A DNA stretch of 64,000 nt from UBA4416 sp040389965 (GCA_040389965.1 JAZJZF010000024.1:1-64000), one strand, 5' to 3'; shown: positions 32,972-41,875, counted from the first letter of the stretch. A program made the numbers and translations. Notes: generated by a model not told the origin, from the letters alone.

Positions 32972-33547
32972 ATGGCAAAGAAAAAATATTTAATCATAGC
33001 TCTTGTCGGTTTCCTGTTAATTTGGGGAGGCGAAGAATTCTTCAGAAGAGTCATTGGTGGTTTCGCCGGAAGCTACCCCTATGTTGAAACCTGGGACTTT
33101 ATAGCAACCGAAGACGAAGTTCTTGCTGCCATTAAAGAACTAAAAAAAGAAAACCCTTCTCTTCAGCCTCCTAATCAGGAAGAGTATCCTATGACCAGGG
33201 ATACCGGGTATATCTGGAATTCATATGAAATGATGGAATACGTTAAAAAACATGAAACGGATTCATTAACGCCATTGCCCGAAAAAAATTACGATAACTC
33301 CTATCATGATTATTGGATTTTTGTAGACTTTTATTACCCCGATACTAAAGAGAATGTGCGGACATGGACGAGACCCGATTTTAATCCTAACATAACTACT
33401 TTTGCCTTGATAAGTATTAATGACCAGCTCATAAACAAAGACTTTTGGTATCTTGCGAACAAGCGCGAAATAAGGAAGTTCAAGAAAAACATTGTAGATA
33501 AAATACAACGTAAGATTGACCAAAAAAGAAAAAGGGGAGAAAACTAA
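32972..33547 (+). CDS. Membrane-anchored hypothetical protein
   Basis: 191 residues with one N-terminal hydrophobic anchor (KKYLIIALVGFLLIWGGEEF) and a hydrophilic remainder rich in Tyr, Trp, Asp and Lys (YPMTRDTGYIWNSYEMMEYV, DYWIFVDFYYPDTKENVRTW). The very basic C-terminus is KIDQKRKRGEN. No recognised domain. It lies 44 bases after the preceding exported protein and 48 before pdxA. Confidence 0.6.
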   Translation: MAKKKYLIIALVGFLLIWGGEEFFRRVIGGFAGSYPYVETWDFIATEDEVLAAIKELKKENPSLQPPNQEEYPMTRDTGYIWNSYEMMEYVKKHETDSLTPLPEKNYDNSYHDYWIFVDFYYPDTKENVRTWTRPDFNPNITTFALISINDQLINKDFWYLANKREIRKFKKNIVDKIQRKIDQKRKRGEN

Positions 33548-33555
33548 TAAACATT

Positions 33556-33563
33556 TATATTTG
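33556..33563 (+). promoter_or_regulatory. -7 promoter element of pdxA
   Basis: TATATTTG, an exact TAnnTTTG match, 32 bases before the pdxA ATG. No obvious -33 TTG. Confidence 0.45.
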
Positions 33564-33595
33564 CTGATAGCTTATAACTTAAATATACTTTTAAC

Positions 33596-34648
33596 ATGAT
33601 CGAAAATAAAATAGTAGTTGGTATCTCGCAAGGAGATTTAAATGGTATAGGCCTTGAAATAATATTAAAAACATTATCCGAACCCGGGCTTTCGGAAATA
33701 TGTATTCCTGTTTTATTCAGTTCGCAAAAAACCGTTTCTTATTTCAGAAAATCGTTAGGCCTGGATGATTTTAATTTTAATCCCCTACGCGATTTTAACC
33801 AGGTGCATACTAAAAAACCGAATGTGTTTATTTGCTACGAAGAAGAAGTAAATATTGAACTGGGAAAACCAAGTGCTATTAGCGGGAAATACGCTAAAAT
33901 ATCGCTGGAAGCCGCTACCAAAGCTTTATTGGAAAACAAAATAGATGTATTGGTTACTGCTCCTATTAATAAATATACGATGCAGGAAGCAGGGTTTAAT
34001 TATCCGGGGCATACCGAATACTTAGGCGAAACGCTCGGCGGAACACCATTAATGTTATTATGCTCTAACGATCTGCGTGTTGCTATTGTAACAGGGCACC
34101 TTCCTTTAAAAGACGTGTCGCAGCATATTACAGCAGAAAAAGTACTGGCAAAAATTCAGCAATTGCACCATTCTTTAAAACACGATTTTGGTATTCGTAA
34201 ACCAAAAATTGCTGTTTTGGGCTTAAACCCGCATGCCGGAGAGAATGGTTCTATTGGCCATGAAGAAAAAACAACCATTGGTCCCGCTATAGAAAAAGCC
34301 AAAGAAACCATGTTGGTTTACGGACCTTATTCTGCCGACGGGTTTTTTGGAAACAATACACAAAGTCAGTTTGATGGTGTATTGGCTATGTACCACGATC
34401 AGGGGTTGATTCCTTTTAAAACACTGGCTTTCGGCCACGGTGTTAATTTTACTGCCGGTTTAAATTATATACGCACATCGCCCGATCATGGCACTGCTTA
34501 TGAAATTGCAGGGAAGCAAATAGCCGATGAGTCTTCTTTCAGGGAAGCCTTGTATATGGCTATTGATGTATACAGGAACAGGCATTTGCAGGACGAGATC
34601 TCTGCTAATCCCCTGGCATTTACTCCTATCAAAAGAGAAAGGGGCTAA
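33596..34648 (+). CDS. pdxA: 4-hydroxythreonine-4-phosphate dehydrogenase
   Basis: NAD-dependent oxidation and decarboxylation of 4-phosphohydroxy-L-threonine in pyridoxal-5'-phosphate synthesis by the DXP-dependent route. 350 residues, normal for Bacteroidetes. Family motifs: ISQGDLNGIGLEI at the N-terminus, VTAPINKYTMQEAGFNYPGHTEYL with the metal-binding His, GLNPHAGENGSIGHEE, MYHDQGLIPFKTLAF with the second His, and TSPDHGTAYEIAGK with the third. Its own promoter lies just upstream. A hairpin (GGGGCT / AGCCCC, 34641-34666) follows the stop codon but lacks a T-run. Confidence 0.96.
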   Translation: MIENKIVVGISQGDLNGIGLEIILKTLSEPGLSEICIPVLFSSQKTVSYFRKSLGLDDFNFNPLRDFNQVHTKKPNVFICYEEEVNIELGKPSAISGKYAKISLEAATKALLENKIDVLVTAPINKYTMQEAGFNYPGHTEYLGETLGGTPLMLLCSNDLRVAIVTGHLPLKDVSQHITAEKVLAKIQQLHHSLKHDFGIRKPKIAVLGLNPHAGENGSIGHEEKTTIGPAIEKAKETMLVYGPYSADGFFGNNTQSQFDGVLAMYHDQGLIPFKTLAFGHGVNFTAGLNYIRTSPDHGTAYEIAGKQIADESSFREALYMAIDVYRNRHLQDEISANPLAFTPIKRERG

Positions 34649-34685
34649 TACTGTAAGAGTAGCCCCGTAAAGCCGGACATACATT

Positions 34686-34703
34686 TTTATAAAATCTTTA
34701 TGC
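34686..34703 (+). promoter_or_regulatory. KdpE-like direct-repeat box upstream of kdpD
   Basis: TTTATAAAATCTTTATGC: two direct repeats TTTATA-N5-TTTATG with an 11-bp period. The identical 18 bases occur upstream of the porin gene (36674-36691). In E. coli the KdpE site is a T-rich direct repeat of similar form. It lies 32 bases upstream of the kdpD -7 element. Confidence 0.55.
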
Positions 34704-34734
34704 TCATTTAGTGCTTCGCATATGATACTTGCTG

Positions 34735-34742
34735 TACATTTG
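34735..34742 (+). promoter_or_regulatory. -7 promoter element of kdpD
   Basis: TACATTTG, an exact TAnnTTTG match, 20 bases before the TTG start of kdpD. Confidence 0.5.
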
Positions 34743-34762
34743 TAGCATAAAATGTATTAGCA

Positions 34763-35848
34763 TTGTCTAATTTTCTTCTTCATAAGTTCAATAAAAAAAA
34801 TCAATACCTCGTTAGTATCATTTTGATATTATGTGTGGCGGCTGTATCCTACGTCCTATCCGATTTTATAGAATACAAAGTGGTGGCTTTTTTATTATTG
34901 GTAACCGTATCGCTCATTGCCATGTTCTTTGATATTGCTCCTGTATTGGTTGCCGCCTGCTTAAGCGCCGTTGTATGGAATTATTTTTTCATCCCGCCAC
35001 GTTTTACATTTGCTATTCAAAGTACTGAGAATGTATTGTTGTTTTCCATGTATTTTATTATTGCCATGGTAAATGCCGTGCTAACCTATAAAATACGGGA
35101 AGTAGAAAAGAAGGCCAACAAGAAAATAGAAAAGGAAACTACTTTAAAATTATACGATACGCTTTTAAATTCTTTATCGCACGAACTAAGAACCCCTATT
35201 TCTACCATTATTGGCGCAACAGATACTTTACAGGAAGAAAAAAATAAACTGACAGAAGAGAACAGATCGGAATTAATTTCGGAGATCTCGAAAGCCTCTA
35301 TCCGCCTGAACAGGCAGGTTGGTAATCTTTTAAATATGTCGCGTTTAGAGTCGGGTTTTTTGAAACCTAAAAAAGACTGGTGCGATATTGGGGAGCTTAT
35401 TTATGATGTGGTAAACCAATTAAAAGATACTCTGCAAAACAAACCGGTTGAAGTAAGCATTAAAGAAAATATTCCTCTTTTTAAACTCGATTATGGCTTG
35501 TTGGAACAGGTGCTGCATAACCTTATACATAATGCCGCGATTTATATTCCTAAATATGCTATCATTACAGTAAGGGCTACTGCTAACAAAGACAATCATT
35601 TAATTTTAGTGGTAGAAGATACCGGTGATGGTTTCCCTGAAGATGAAATTGACAATGTGTTTGAAAAATTTTACCGACTTAAAACATCTAAAACCGGCGG
35701 AACAGGCTTGGGTTTATCTATTGTTAAAGGCTTTGTAGAATCAATGAACGGAACCATCAGGCTGGAAAACGGAGAAGAATACGGCGCCATATTTACCATT
35801 GAAATTCCGGCAGAGTATACTTATTTAAAAGATCTTGAGCATGAATAA
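34763..35848 (+). CDS. kdpD: KdpD-type sensor histidine kinase lacking the N-terminal KdpD domain
   Basis: 361 residues (TTG start), about 530 shorter than E. coli KdpD. It begins directly with the DUF4118 membrane block of four helices (15-110; FIEYKVVAFLLLVTVSLIAMF, VVWNYFFIPPRFTF). A dimerisation/phospho-acceptor segment (NSLSHELRTPISTIIGATDT, His140) and HATPase domain follow (LIHNAAIYIPKYA, EDTGDGFPEDEI, GGTGLGLSIVKGF). The cytoplasmic KdpD and USP domains, which in E. coli help to sense potassium, are missing. It overlaps kdpE, and a porin and Kup transporter follow. A truncated form is common in Bacteroidetes, where the missing part may be a separate protein; none is in this window. 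Confidence 0.88.
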   Translation: MSNFLLHKFNKKNQYLVSIILILCVAAVSYVLSDFIEYKVVAFLLLVTVSLIAMFFDIAPVLVAACLSAVVWNYFFIPPRFTFAIQSTENVLLFSMYFIIAMVNAVLTYKIREVEKKANKKIEKETTLKLYDTLLNSLSHELRTPISTIIGATDTLQEEKNKLTEENRSELISEISKASIRLNRQVGNLLNMSRLESGFLKPKKDWCDIGELIYDVVNQLKDTLQNKPVEVSIKENIPLFKLDYGLLEQVLHNLIHNAAIYIPKYAIITVRATANKDNHLILVVEDTGDGFPEDEIDNVFEKFYRLKTSKTGGTGLGLSIVKGFVESMNGTIRLENGEEYGAIFTIEIPAEYTYLKDLEHE

Positions 35849-36521
35849 TCATATGGAAATATTAGTTATTGATGACGAACCCGAAATTCGTAAGCTGCTC
35901 GAAATTACTTTACAAAGTAACGATTACAAAGTAAAAGAAGCCTCTAACGCCCGCGAAGGACTTTCGATGGCTGCCAGTCACCCTCCCGAAATGATCTTGC
36001 TCGACCTGGGTTTGCCTGACGAAAGCGGACATATTGTTTTAGAGAAATTACGCGAATGGTATACCAAGCCTGTTATTATTTTATCTGTGCAAAGTAGTGA
36101 AGAAGCCATTGTTAAAGCATTAGACAGCGGCGCTAACGATTACCTTGTGAAACCCTTTCGTACAGGAGAATTACTGGCCAGGATCCGATCGGTTCTGCGC
36201 AGCTCCGTAAGCGAATTTGAAAGTCCGGTCGTTTCAAGTAACGATCTGCAAATAGACCTCGCATTACGTACCGTGAAAAAAAACAACGAGCTTATAAAGC
36301 TTACTGCAACCGAATATAATTTACTGGCTTTGCTTGTAAAAAATGAAGGCAAGGTATTAACGCATCAGTTTTTATTGCGCACCATCTGGGGTCCAAGCTA
36401 CATTAACCAATCGCAATACCTTCGGGTGTATGTGGCACAGCTCCGCAAAAAAATGGAAGACGATCATAACGCTCCATTACATATTATTACGGAAAGTGGC
36501 ATTGGGTATAGGTTTGTGTAA
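35841..36521 (+). CDS. kdpE: KdpE-type OmpR-family response regulator
   Basis: 226 residues from the ATG at 35841, which overlaps the kdpD stop; a later ATG at 35853 is also possible. Receiver domain with D13/D14 pocket (numbered from the upstream TTG at 35835), phospho-acceptor D57 in MILLDLGLPDESG and YLVKPFRTGE; winged-helix OmpR/PhoB domain from about 130 (LIKLTATEYNLLALLV, LRVYVAQLRKKME, ITESGIGYRFV). It is expected to activate potassium uptake genes together with KdpD. Two identical direct-repeat boxes at 34686 and 36674 are good candidates for its binding sites. Confidence 0.9.
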   Translation: MNNHMEILVIDDEPEIRKLLEITLQSNDYKVKEASNAREGLSMAASHPPEMILLDLGLPDESGHIVLEKLREWYTKPVIILSVQSSEEAIVKALDSGANDYLVKPFRTGELLARIRSVLRSSVSEFESPVVSSNDLQIDLALRTVKKNNELIKLTATEYNLLALLVKNEGKVLTHQFLLRTIWGPSYINQSQYLRVYVAQLRKKMEDDHNAPLHIITESGIGYRFV

Positions 36522-36553
36522 TGTTTTTTTTGAATTCATCTTGTTTTGTGGTC

Positions 36554-36667
36554 ATGCTGAACTTGATTCAGCATCTCTAGCATAGCTTGCATTGCTTTAT
36601 TATATCCTAAAAAATTTACTCATTAAATTATCTCAAGAACCATGAGATCCTGAATCAAGTTCAGGAT
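36554..36667. repeat. REP-like inverted doublet
   Basis: Two short stem-loops in opposite orientation: ATGCTGAA-CTTGA-TTCAGCAT (36554-36574) and ATCCTGAA-TCAAG-TTCAGGAT (36647-36667). The same element type occurs at 41772-41821 and 52196-52224, always in intergenic DNA. Confidence 0.7.
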
Positions 36668-36673
36668 AAAATC

Positions 36674-36711
36674 TTTATAAAATCTTTATGCCCTTCTTTA
36701 TAATCTTTACG
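36674..36711 (+). promoter_or_regulatory. KdpE-like direct-repeat boxes upstream of the porin gene
   Basis: The 18 bases TTTATAAAATCTTTATGC (36674-36691) are identical to the box upstream of kdpD. Two more related hexamers follow, TTTATA at 36697-36702 and TTTACG at 36706-36711. The array ends 21 bases before the -7 element of the porin promoter. Confidence 0.55.
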
Positions 36712-36732
36712 TAGCATTTGTGACCTTTGTAT

Positions 36733-36740
36733 TACCTTTG
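36733..36740 (+). promoter_or_regulatory. -7 promoter element of the porin-kup operon
   Basis: TACCTTTG, an exact TAnnTTTG match, 5 bases before the ATG, so the message may be nearly leaderless. Confidence 0.5.
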
Positions 36741-36745
36741 CATTC

Positions 36746-38119
36746 ATGAAAATTATTTCTACTTTATTGCTTCTTACATTAGCCCAGGCTGCTATTTCAC
36801 AGGAAGACACACTAGAGCCCGTCAACAAACAAAAAGGAGAGTATTTAGAAGGTATGGATTGCTCGTGGTGGAATGGCGGTGACCGTCGCTCTAAACCCAC
36901 ACTGGCAGGAAAATACTTTACACCAACCGTTATGGTGGATGCCAATTATTCTTATTCCTTTAACGATCCTATTGATAATACCGTAGTAGGTTCTACCGCC
37001 ATAGCACGTAACAATGAAATGCAGATTTCGGCAGCTCATTTAGGTGGCGACTTTAATTATAAAAATGCGCATGCGCACATTGTGACCCAATTCGGAACCC
37101 GTTCTACGGTTATTCCGCGTAATGATTACAGTGTTTATAAAGGACAATATAAAATGGATGATGTATACCGTTATCTGGCAGAAGCAAATGCAGGCTATCA
37201 TTTTAATGTATTACATGGCATTAATATTGATGCGGGCATGTTTATGTCATACATTGGCCTAAACTCTTATTACCAGGTCGAAAACTGGGAATACCAGGCT
37301 TCTTTTACATCCGATAATACGCCCTGGTTCTTTAACGGAATCAGGTTGCAGATTTTCGTAAATAAAAAATTAAAAATAGAACCCTGGATCATTAACGGCT
37401 GGCAGAGTTACGGGATGTTTAATAAACAACCGGGCGTAGGCGGAAACATTACCTGGTGCCCTAACGAAAATATAAAAGTCCTAACCAATAATTACTATGG
37501 TGCAGATGCAGCAGGCATTCCGTCCAGAAAGCGTTTTCATTCGGATAACAGCGCATTAGTACGCTACTTTAACAGACCCAAATCAAGGGGCATTAGCAAA
37601 ATGGCTTTTTCATTAACCGGAGATTTTGGTTTTGAAAAAGGCGGTGGTGTTAACGGTCTTAAAAATGGAGACTCTACACAGGGGCCCGCGCAATATTTTG
37701 CAAGCATTATGTTTTATAACCGCGTTTGGTTTGCTAAAAATCATTTTGCATGGACCTTTGGAGGCGGTTATATGAATAATCCCGGACGTTATCTGGTATT
37801 ATATCCCACAGGACAGGCAAGCCCTTTACCAAATCCAACCAATCCTACGCAAACAGCAGGCGCTTACCCTTACAGTGCTAATCCGGGCGATCAATTCTCA
37901 GGCTTTGATTATTCCACTAATATTGACTGGATGCCAAATCAACACATTTGTTTTCGTTTAGAATATGTTCACCGCCAATCAAGCGTGCCTTATTTTGCAG
38001 GCCATGGCGGCGTAACATCTCCAACAGGTTACACAACAACACAATTACCATCCGACTGGAAACCGGATCTTGTAAAATCAGAAGACCGAATCATTTTTGC
38101 GGTACTGTTCAGATTATAA
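36746..38119 (+). CDS. Outer-membrane beta-barrel porin (OmpL-like/Bbp2 type)
   Basis: 457 residues with signal peptide (MKIISTLLLLTLAQAAISQ). The mature protein consists of alternating amphipathic strands ending in aromatic residues (TPTVMVDANYSYSFNDP, AWTFGGGYMNNPGRYL, ICFRLEYVHRQS) and closes with a typical barrel C-terminus (SEDRIIFAVLFRL, final aromatic/hydrophobic strand). It resembles the putative OmpL-like porin-2 family, often found near Kdp genes in Bacteroidetes. It sits 6 bases before kup in one operon and shares a regulatory box with kdpD, so it probably gives potassium passage across the outer membrane. Confidence 0.85.
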   Translation: MKIISTLLLLTLAQAAISQEDTLEPVNKQKGEYLEGMDCSWWNGGDRRSKPTLAGKYFTPTVMVDANYSYSFNDPIDNTVVGSTAIARNNEMQISAAHLGGDFNYKNAHAHIVTQFGTRSTVIPRNDYSVYKGQYKMDDVYRYLAEANAGYHFNVLHGINIDAGMFMSYIGLNSYYQVENWEYQASFTSDNTPWFFNGIRLQIFVNKKLKIEPWIINGWQSYGMFNKQPGVGGNITWCPNENIKVLTNNYYGADAAGIPSRKRFHSDNSALVRYFNRPKSRGISKMAFSLTGDFGFEKGGGVNGLKNGDSTQGPAQYFASIMFYNRVWFAKNHFAWTFGGGYMNNPGRYLVLYPTGQASPLPNPTNPTQTAGAYPYSANPGDQFSGFDYSTNIDWMPNQHICFRLEYVHRQSSVPYFAGHGGVTSPTGYTTTQLPSDWKPDLVKSEDRIIFAVLFRL

Positions 38120-38125
38120 ACTATT

Positions 38126-40075
38126 ATGGAAAATAAGCACAACATCAACAAAGTTACGTTTGCCGGATTATTAGTTACACTGGGAATTATTTACGGAGAT
38201 ATTGGTACGTCTCCTCTTTACGTTATGAGTGCCATTTTTGGCTCGGGGCCTATTGATGCCACTATTGTAAAAGGAGCTATTTCAGCCATTTTCTGGACAT
38301 TGACTCTACAAACTACTTTAAAGTATGTGATCCTGACGTTAAGAGCAGATAATAAAGGTGAGGGCGGGATCTTTTCTTTATTTACGTTAGTAAAACGCAC
38401 AAAGTATAAATGGCTTATTGTTCCTGCCATTGTTGGTGGCAGCGCTTTACTGGCAGATGGTATTATTACACCTCCTATTTCGGTTTCGGCTGCAGTAGAA
38501 GGTTTAAGATTTTTTAAGCCCGAATTAAATACAGTACCAATTGTGATAGGAATTTTATGCGGCCTATTTTTTATTCAGCAATTCGGCACCAGTTTTATCG
38601 GTAAATTTTTCGGACCGTTAATGACCCTTTGGTTCCTGATGCTTGGAGTGCTTGGTGTATACAGGCTCACAGACGACTGGTCTGTTTTATCTTCTTTAAA
38701 CCCTTACTATACGTATTTACTTTTAAAAACACATCCTTCAGGATTTTTAATTTTAGGTGCTGTGTTTTTATGTACCACAGGGGCCGAAGCGTTATACTCC
38801 GATTTGGGTCATTGTGGCAAAGAAAATATTCGTATTAGCTGGATCTTTGTAAAATGCATGCTGGTATTAAATTATTTTGGACAGGGTGCCTGGTTAATTT
38901 CAAATGAAGGTAAAACGATGGACATGTTCAAATCAACCAATCCGTTTTATGCCATGATGCCCGAAAGCTTTGTCCCGTATGGCATTGTGATTGCTACTAT
39001 TGCCGCCATTGTTGCTTCACAAGCCTTAATAAGCGGTTCGTTTACCTTAATTAATGAGGCTATGCGTTTAAACTTATGGCCTAAGGTAGAAGTAAAATAC
39101 CCTTCGGTTTTAAAAGGCCAGATTTATATCCCGTCGCTTAACTGGTTATTATTAGCCGGCTGTATTGGGGTTGTACTTTACTTTAGGGAGTCGTCGAACA
39201 TGGAAGCTGCTTATGGATTGGCCATTGTGTTGTGTATGTTAATGACCACTACGCTGCTCAATTTTTATATGCATATGAAGCGTTATAATAAATTATTTAT
39301 TTATACGGTCATAACCATGTATCTTATAATTGAAATTTCCTTTCTTGCTGCCAACCTTAGTAAATTTTCGCACGGTGGCTGGATTACTTTACTCATTGCT
39401 TTACTGTTAATGACGGTGATGACGGTATGGTTTGTTTCTAAAAAGATCAGGCAGCGTTATGTTGATATGGTTAAACTGGCCGATCATCAAAGTAAATTGA
39501 TCGACTTAAGTAATGATGAGTCTTTAAGCAAATATGCCACACACCTGGTGTACATGACCAGTGCTAATAATCCAGAAGAGATAGAGGCAAAAATTATTTA
39601 TTCTATTTTACAGAAACGCCCTAAAAAAGCCGATGTATATTGGTTTGTGCACGTAGATGTAATGAACGAACCGTATCGCATGGATTATAAAGTAACGCAT
39701 GTAGCGGGTAATGACATTATCCGCATTGATTTCAGAATCGGTTTCAGGGTAGCACCAAAAGTAAATTTAATGTTCAGGAAAGTAGTGGAAGATTTGGTTA
39801 AACGTAAAGAAGTTGATATTACAAGTCGTTACGAATCTTTAAATAAAAACAATGTCATCGGCGATTTCAAATTTGTGGTCATCGAAAAATTCCTGTCTTA
39901 TGAAAATGATTTACCGTTTTTTGAGAAATTAATTTTAAATGTCTATTTCTTTTTGAAACGTTTCAGTTTAAGTGAAGCCAAGGCTTTTGGGCTTGATAGC
40001 AGTTCCGTAAAAATTGAAAAGTTTCCTATGATCATTAGTCAGCCAAAAGGGCTTAATTTAAGGCGGATTGAGTAG
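38126..40075 (+). CDS. kup: KUP-family potassium uptake protein
   Basis: 649-residue inner-membrane potassium transporter (probably K+/H+ symport). The N-terminal signature GIIYGDIGTSPLYVMSAIFG is diagnostic, as are ADGIITPPISVSAAVEGL and TTGAEALYSDLGHCGKENI. There are 12 membrane segments up to about residue 440 and a ~200-residue cytoplasmic C-terminal domain. It lies 6 bases after the porin gene, under the same promoter and KdpE-like boxes, so in this organism a Kdp-type two-component system seems to drive a Kup transporter; kdpFABC is not seen in the window. Confidence 0.95.
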   Translation: MENKHNINKVTFAGLLVTLGIIYGDIGTSPLYVMSAIFGSGPIDATIVKGAISAIFWTLTLQTTLKYVILTLRADNKGEGGIFSLFTLVKRTKYKWLIVPAIVGGSALLADGIITPPISVSAAVEGLRFFKPELNTVPIVIGILCGLFFIQQFGTSFIGKFFGPLMTLWFLMLGVLGVYRLTDDWSVLSSLNPYYTYLLLKTHPSGFLILGAVFLCTTGAEALYSDLGHCGKENIRISWIFVKCMLVLNYFGQGAWLISNEGKTMDMFKSTNPFYAMMPESFVPYGIVIATIAAIVASQALISGSFTLINEAMRLNLWPKVEVKYPSVLKGQIYIPSLNWLLLAGCIGVVLYFRESSNMEAAYGLAIVLCMLMTTTLLNFYMHMKRYNKLFIYTVITMYLIIEISFLAANLSKFSHGGWITLLIALLLMTVMTVWFVSKKIRQRYVDMVKLADHQSKLIDLSNDESLSKYATHLVYMTSANNPEEIEAKIIYSILQKRPKKADVYWFVHVDVMNEPYRMDYKVTHVAGNDIIRIDFRIGFRVAPKVNLMFRKVVEDLVKRKEVDITSRYESLNKNNVIGDFKFVVIEKFLSYENDLPFFEKLILNVYFFLKRFSLSEAKAFGLDSSSVKIEKFPMIISQPKGLNLRRIE

Positions 40076-40089
40076 TAGAGCAAGATTGT

Positions 40090-40129
40090 GTTGAATATAC
40101 CTAAGGCCTCAAAGGCGTTGAATATATTC
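40090..40129. repeat. Nested repeats downstream of kup
   Basis: GTTGAATATA occurs at 40090-40099 and 40117-40126, and GAATATA / TATATTC form inverted arms (40093-40099, 40123-40129) around an inner GCCT-CAA-AGGC hairpin. It may end the porin-kup transcript. Confidence 0.45.
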
Positions 40130-40248
40130 CCTCTTTATTATAAATTCCAATCAAAGATTTAAATAATTTTTTGTTCTTTATTTAGTTGTTATGCTTAATT
40201 TCATGGATGCACATTTATCTGCATTCAAACTAACCTTAAACACCTATT

Positions 40249-41667
40249 ATGGAATCTACATCAAATAGCAGAAAAGAACACGATTTTATTGGCGAGCGCG
40301 AAATCCCAAATACCGTTTACTATGGTGTGCAAACATTAAGAGCAGTCGAAAATTTTAATATTACCGGCATTCCTATTTCTAAAGAACCTCTTTTTATACA
40401 AGCCTTTGGTTACGTAAAAAAAGCAGCGGCTCTTGCCAATCGTGATTGCGGCATTTTAGATGCAAAAATTACAGAAGCGATTGTATTTGCCTGTGATGAA
40501 TTAATTACCGGTAAATATAAAGACCAGTTTGTGACAGACCTGATACAGGGCGGTGCAGGCACTTCTATTAATATGAATGCCAATGAAGTTATTGCCAATA
40601 TTGGTTTGGAATACCTCGGGCATAAAAAAGGGGAATATGAATTTTTACATCCCAACAATCATGTTAACTGCTCACAATCTACTAACGATGCGTATCCTAC
40701 AGCTTTAAAAATTGCCTTATATAAAAAAACGGAGCAATACCTTACCGAGATAGACAGTTTAAGAGAGGCTTTTACCCGCAAAGGAAAAGAGTTCAGTAAT
40801 ATTTTAAAAATGGGAAGAACCCAGTTGCAGGATGCTGTACCGATGCTGCTGGGCGATGAGTTTCACAGCTTTGCAAGTTCTATTGGCGAAGATGTGAAAA
40901 GAGTATTAGAAGCAAGATCGTTGTTTTTAGCTTGTAACATGGGGGGCACAGCTATTGGAACTAAAATCAATACACCCAAAGGCTATCCTGAATTAGTAAC
41001 TAAATACCTTGCTGATATTTCGGGTATTCCTTTAACCCTTGCCGACGATTTAATTGACGCAAGTTCCGACACGGGCGATTACGTGCAGTTTTCGGGCGTT
41101 TTAAAACGGAGTGTTATTAAGCTCTCCAAGATCTGTAACGATTTGCGTTTATTATCTTCAGGCCCACGTGCCGGTTTAAATGAAATTAATTTACCAAAAA
41201 TGCAACCGGGCTCCTCTATTATGCCCGGCAAAGTTAATCCTGTCATTCCTGAAGCAGTCAATCAAACGGCGTTTTATGTCATAGGCGCAGATACCACTAT
41301 TACCTTAGCTGCAGAAGCAGGACAACTGCAATTAAACGTGATGGAACCTGTTATTAGCTTTAGTTTATTTACGTCACTGGAATATATGAAAAATGCCGTG
41401 CATGCACTTACCACAAAATGCATTGATGGTATAACTGCTAATGAAAAAGTATGTTCTGATTTTGTGATGAACAGCATTGGTATTGTAACTGCTTTAAATC
41501 CTATACTTGGTTACGAAATGTCTGCAGCTATTGCTAAAGAAGCACTCGAGACGGGCAAATCGGTACATACGGTTGTTGTAACAGAACGAAAATTAATTAC
41601 GCAACAAAAATGGGATGAGGTATATTCCTTTGAGAATATGGTAAGGCCTGTGTTTATTAACCAGTAG
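40249..41667 (+). CDS. aspA: Aspartate ammonia-lyase (aspartase)
   Basis: Reversible deamination of L-aspartate to fumarate and ammonia. 472 residues, full length for the fumarase/aspartase superfamily. Motifs: ERE-type N-terminus IGEREIPNTVYYGVQTLRA, GGAGTSINMNANEVIAN, VNCSQSTNDAYPTALK, GRTQLQDAVPMLLGDEF and the superfamily signature GSSIMPGKVNPVIPE with the catalytic Ser. The AspA subgroup (rather than fumarase FumC) is favoured by the NCSQSTND and LQDAVPM wording. It is monocistronic, and its C-terminus is followed by an intergenic region of short repeats. Confidence 0.93.
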   Translation: MESTSNSRKEHDFIGEREIPNTVYYGVQTLRAVENFNITGIPISKEPLFIQAFGYVKKAAALANRDCGILDAKITEAIVFACDELITGKYKDQFVTDLIQGGAGTSINMNANEVIANIGLEYLGHKKGEYEFLHPNNHVNCSQSTNDAYPTALKIALYKKTEQYLTEIDSLREAFTRKGKEFSNILKMGRTQLQDAVPMLLGDEFHSFASSIGEDVKRVLEARSLFLACNMGGTAIGTKINTPKGYPELVTKYLADISGIPLTLADDLIDASSDTGDYVQFSGVLKRSVIKLSKICNDLRLLSSGPRAGLNEINLPKMQPGSSIMPGKVNPVIPEAVNQTAFYVIGADTTITLAAEAGQLQLNVMEPVISFSLFTSLEYMKNAVHALTTKCIDGITANEKVCSDFVMNSIGIVTALNPILGYEMSAAIAKEALETGKSVHTVVVTERKLITQQKWDEVYSFENMVRPVFINQ

Positions 41668-41689
41668 TTCATGGAACACGAGTCCCTCA

Positions 41690-41826
41690 GATGACGCGGA
41701 TTTTCACGGATTTAAATGCGGGAGATTATATTTGTTGTTCTCGACTCCGCTCGAACTGACATCTAGCCGTCACCCTGAACTCGCTTCAGGGTCTCATGAG
41801 ATGCTGAAACAAGTTTAACATGATCT
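41690..41826. repeat. Composite of short intergenic repeats
   Basis: Downstream of aspA the DNA holds a GACGCGGATTTTCACGGATT tract, a GTTCTCGACTCCGCTCGAAC imperfect hairpin, and a REP-like inverted doublet ACCCTGAA-CTCGC-TTCAGGGT (41772-41792) and ATGCTGAA...TTTAACAT (41801-41821). No gene is visible in 41668-41875. Confidence 0.6.
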
Positions 41827-41875
41827 CAGAATTTTGACTCTCCACCTGACAGTATTTTACTGCTGATTTCGCAGC

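Noticed and set aside
34641..34666. Hairpin after pdxA as a rho-independent terminator
   Set aside because: The stem GGGGCT/AGCCCC has a twelve-base loop and no T-run; I mention it under pdxA but do not list it as a terminator.
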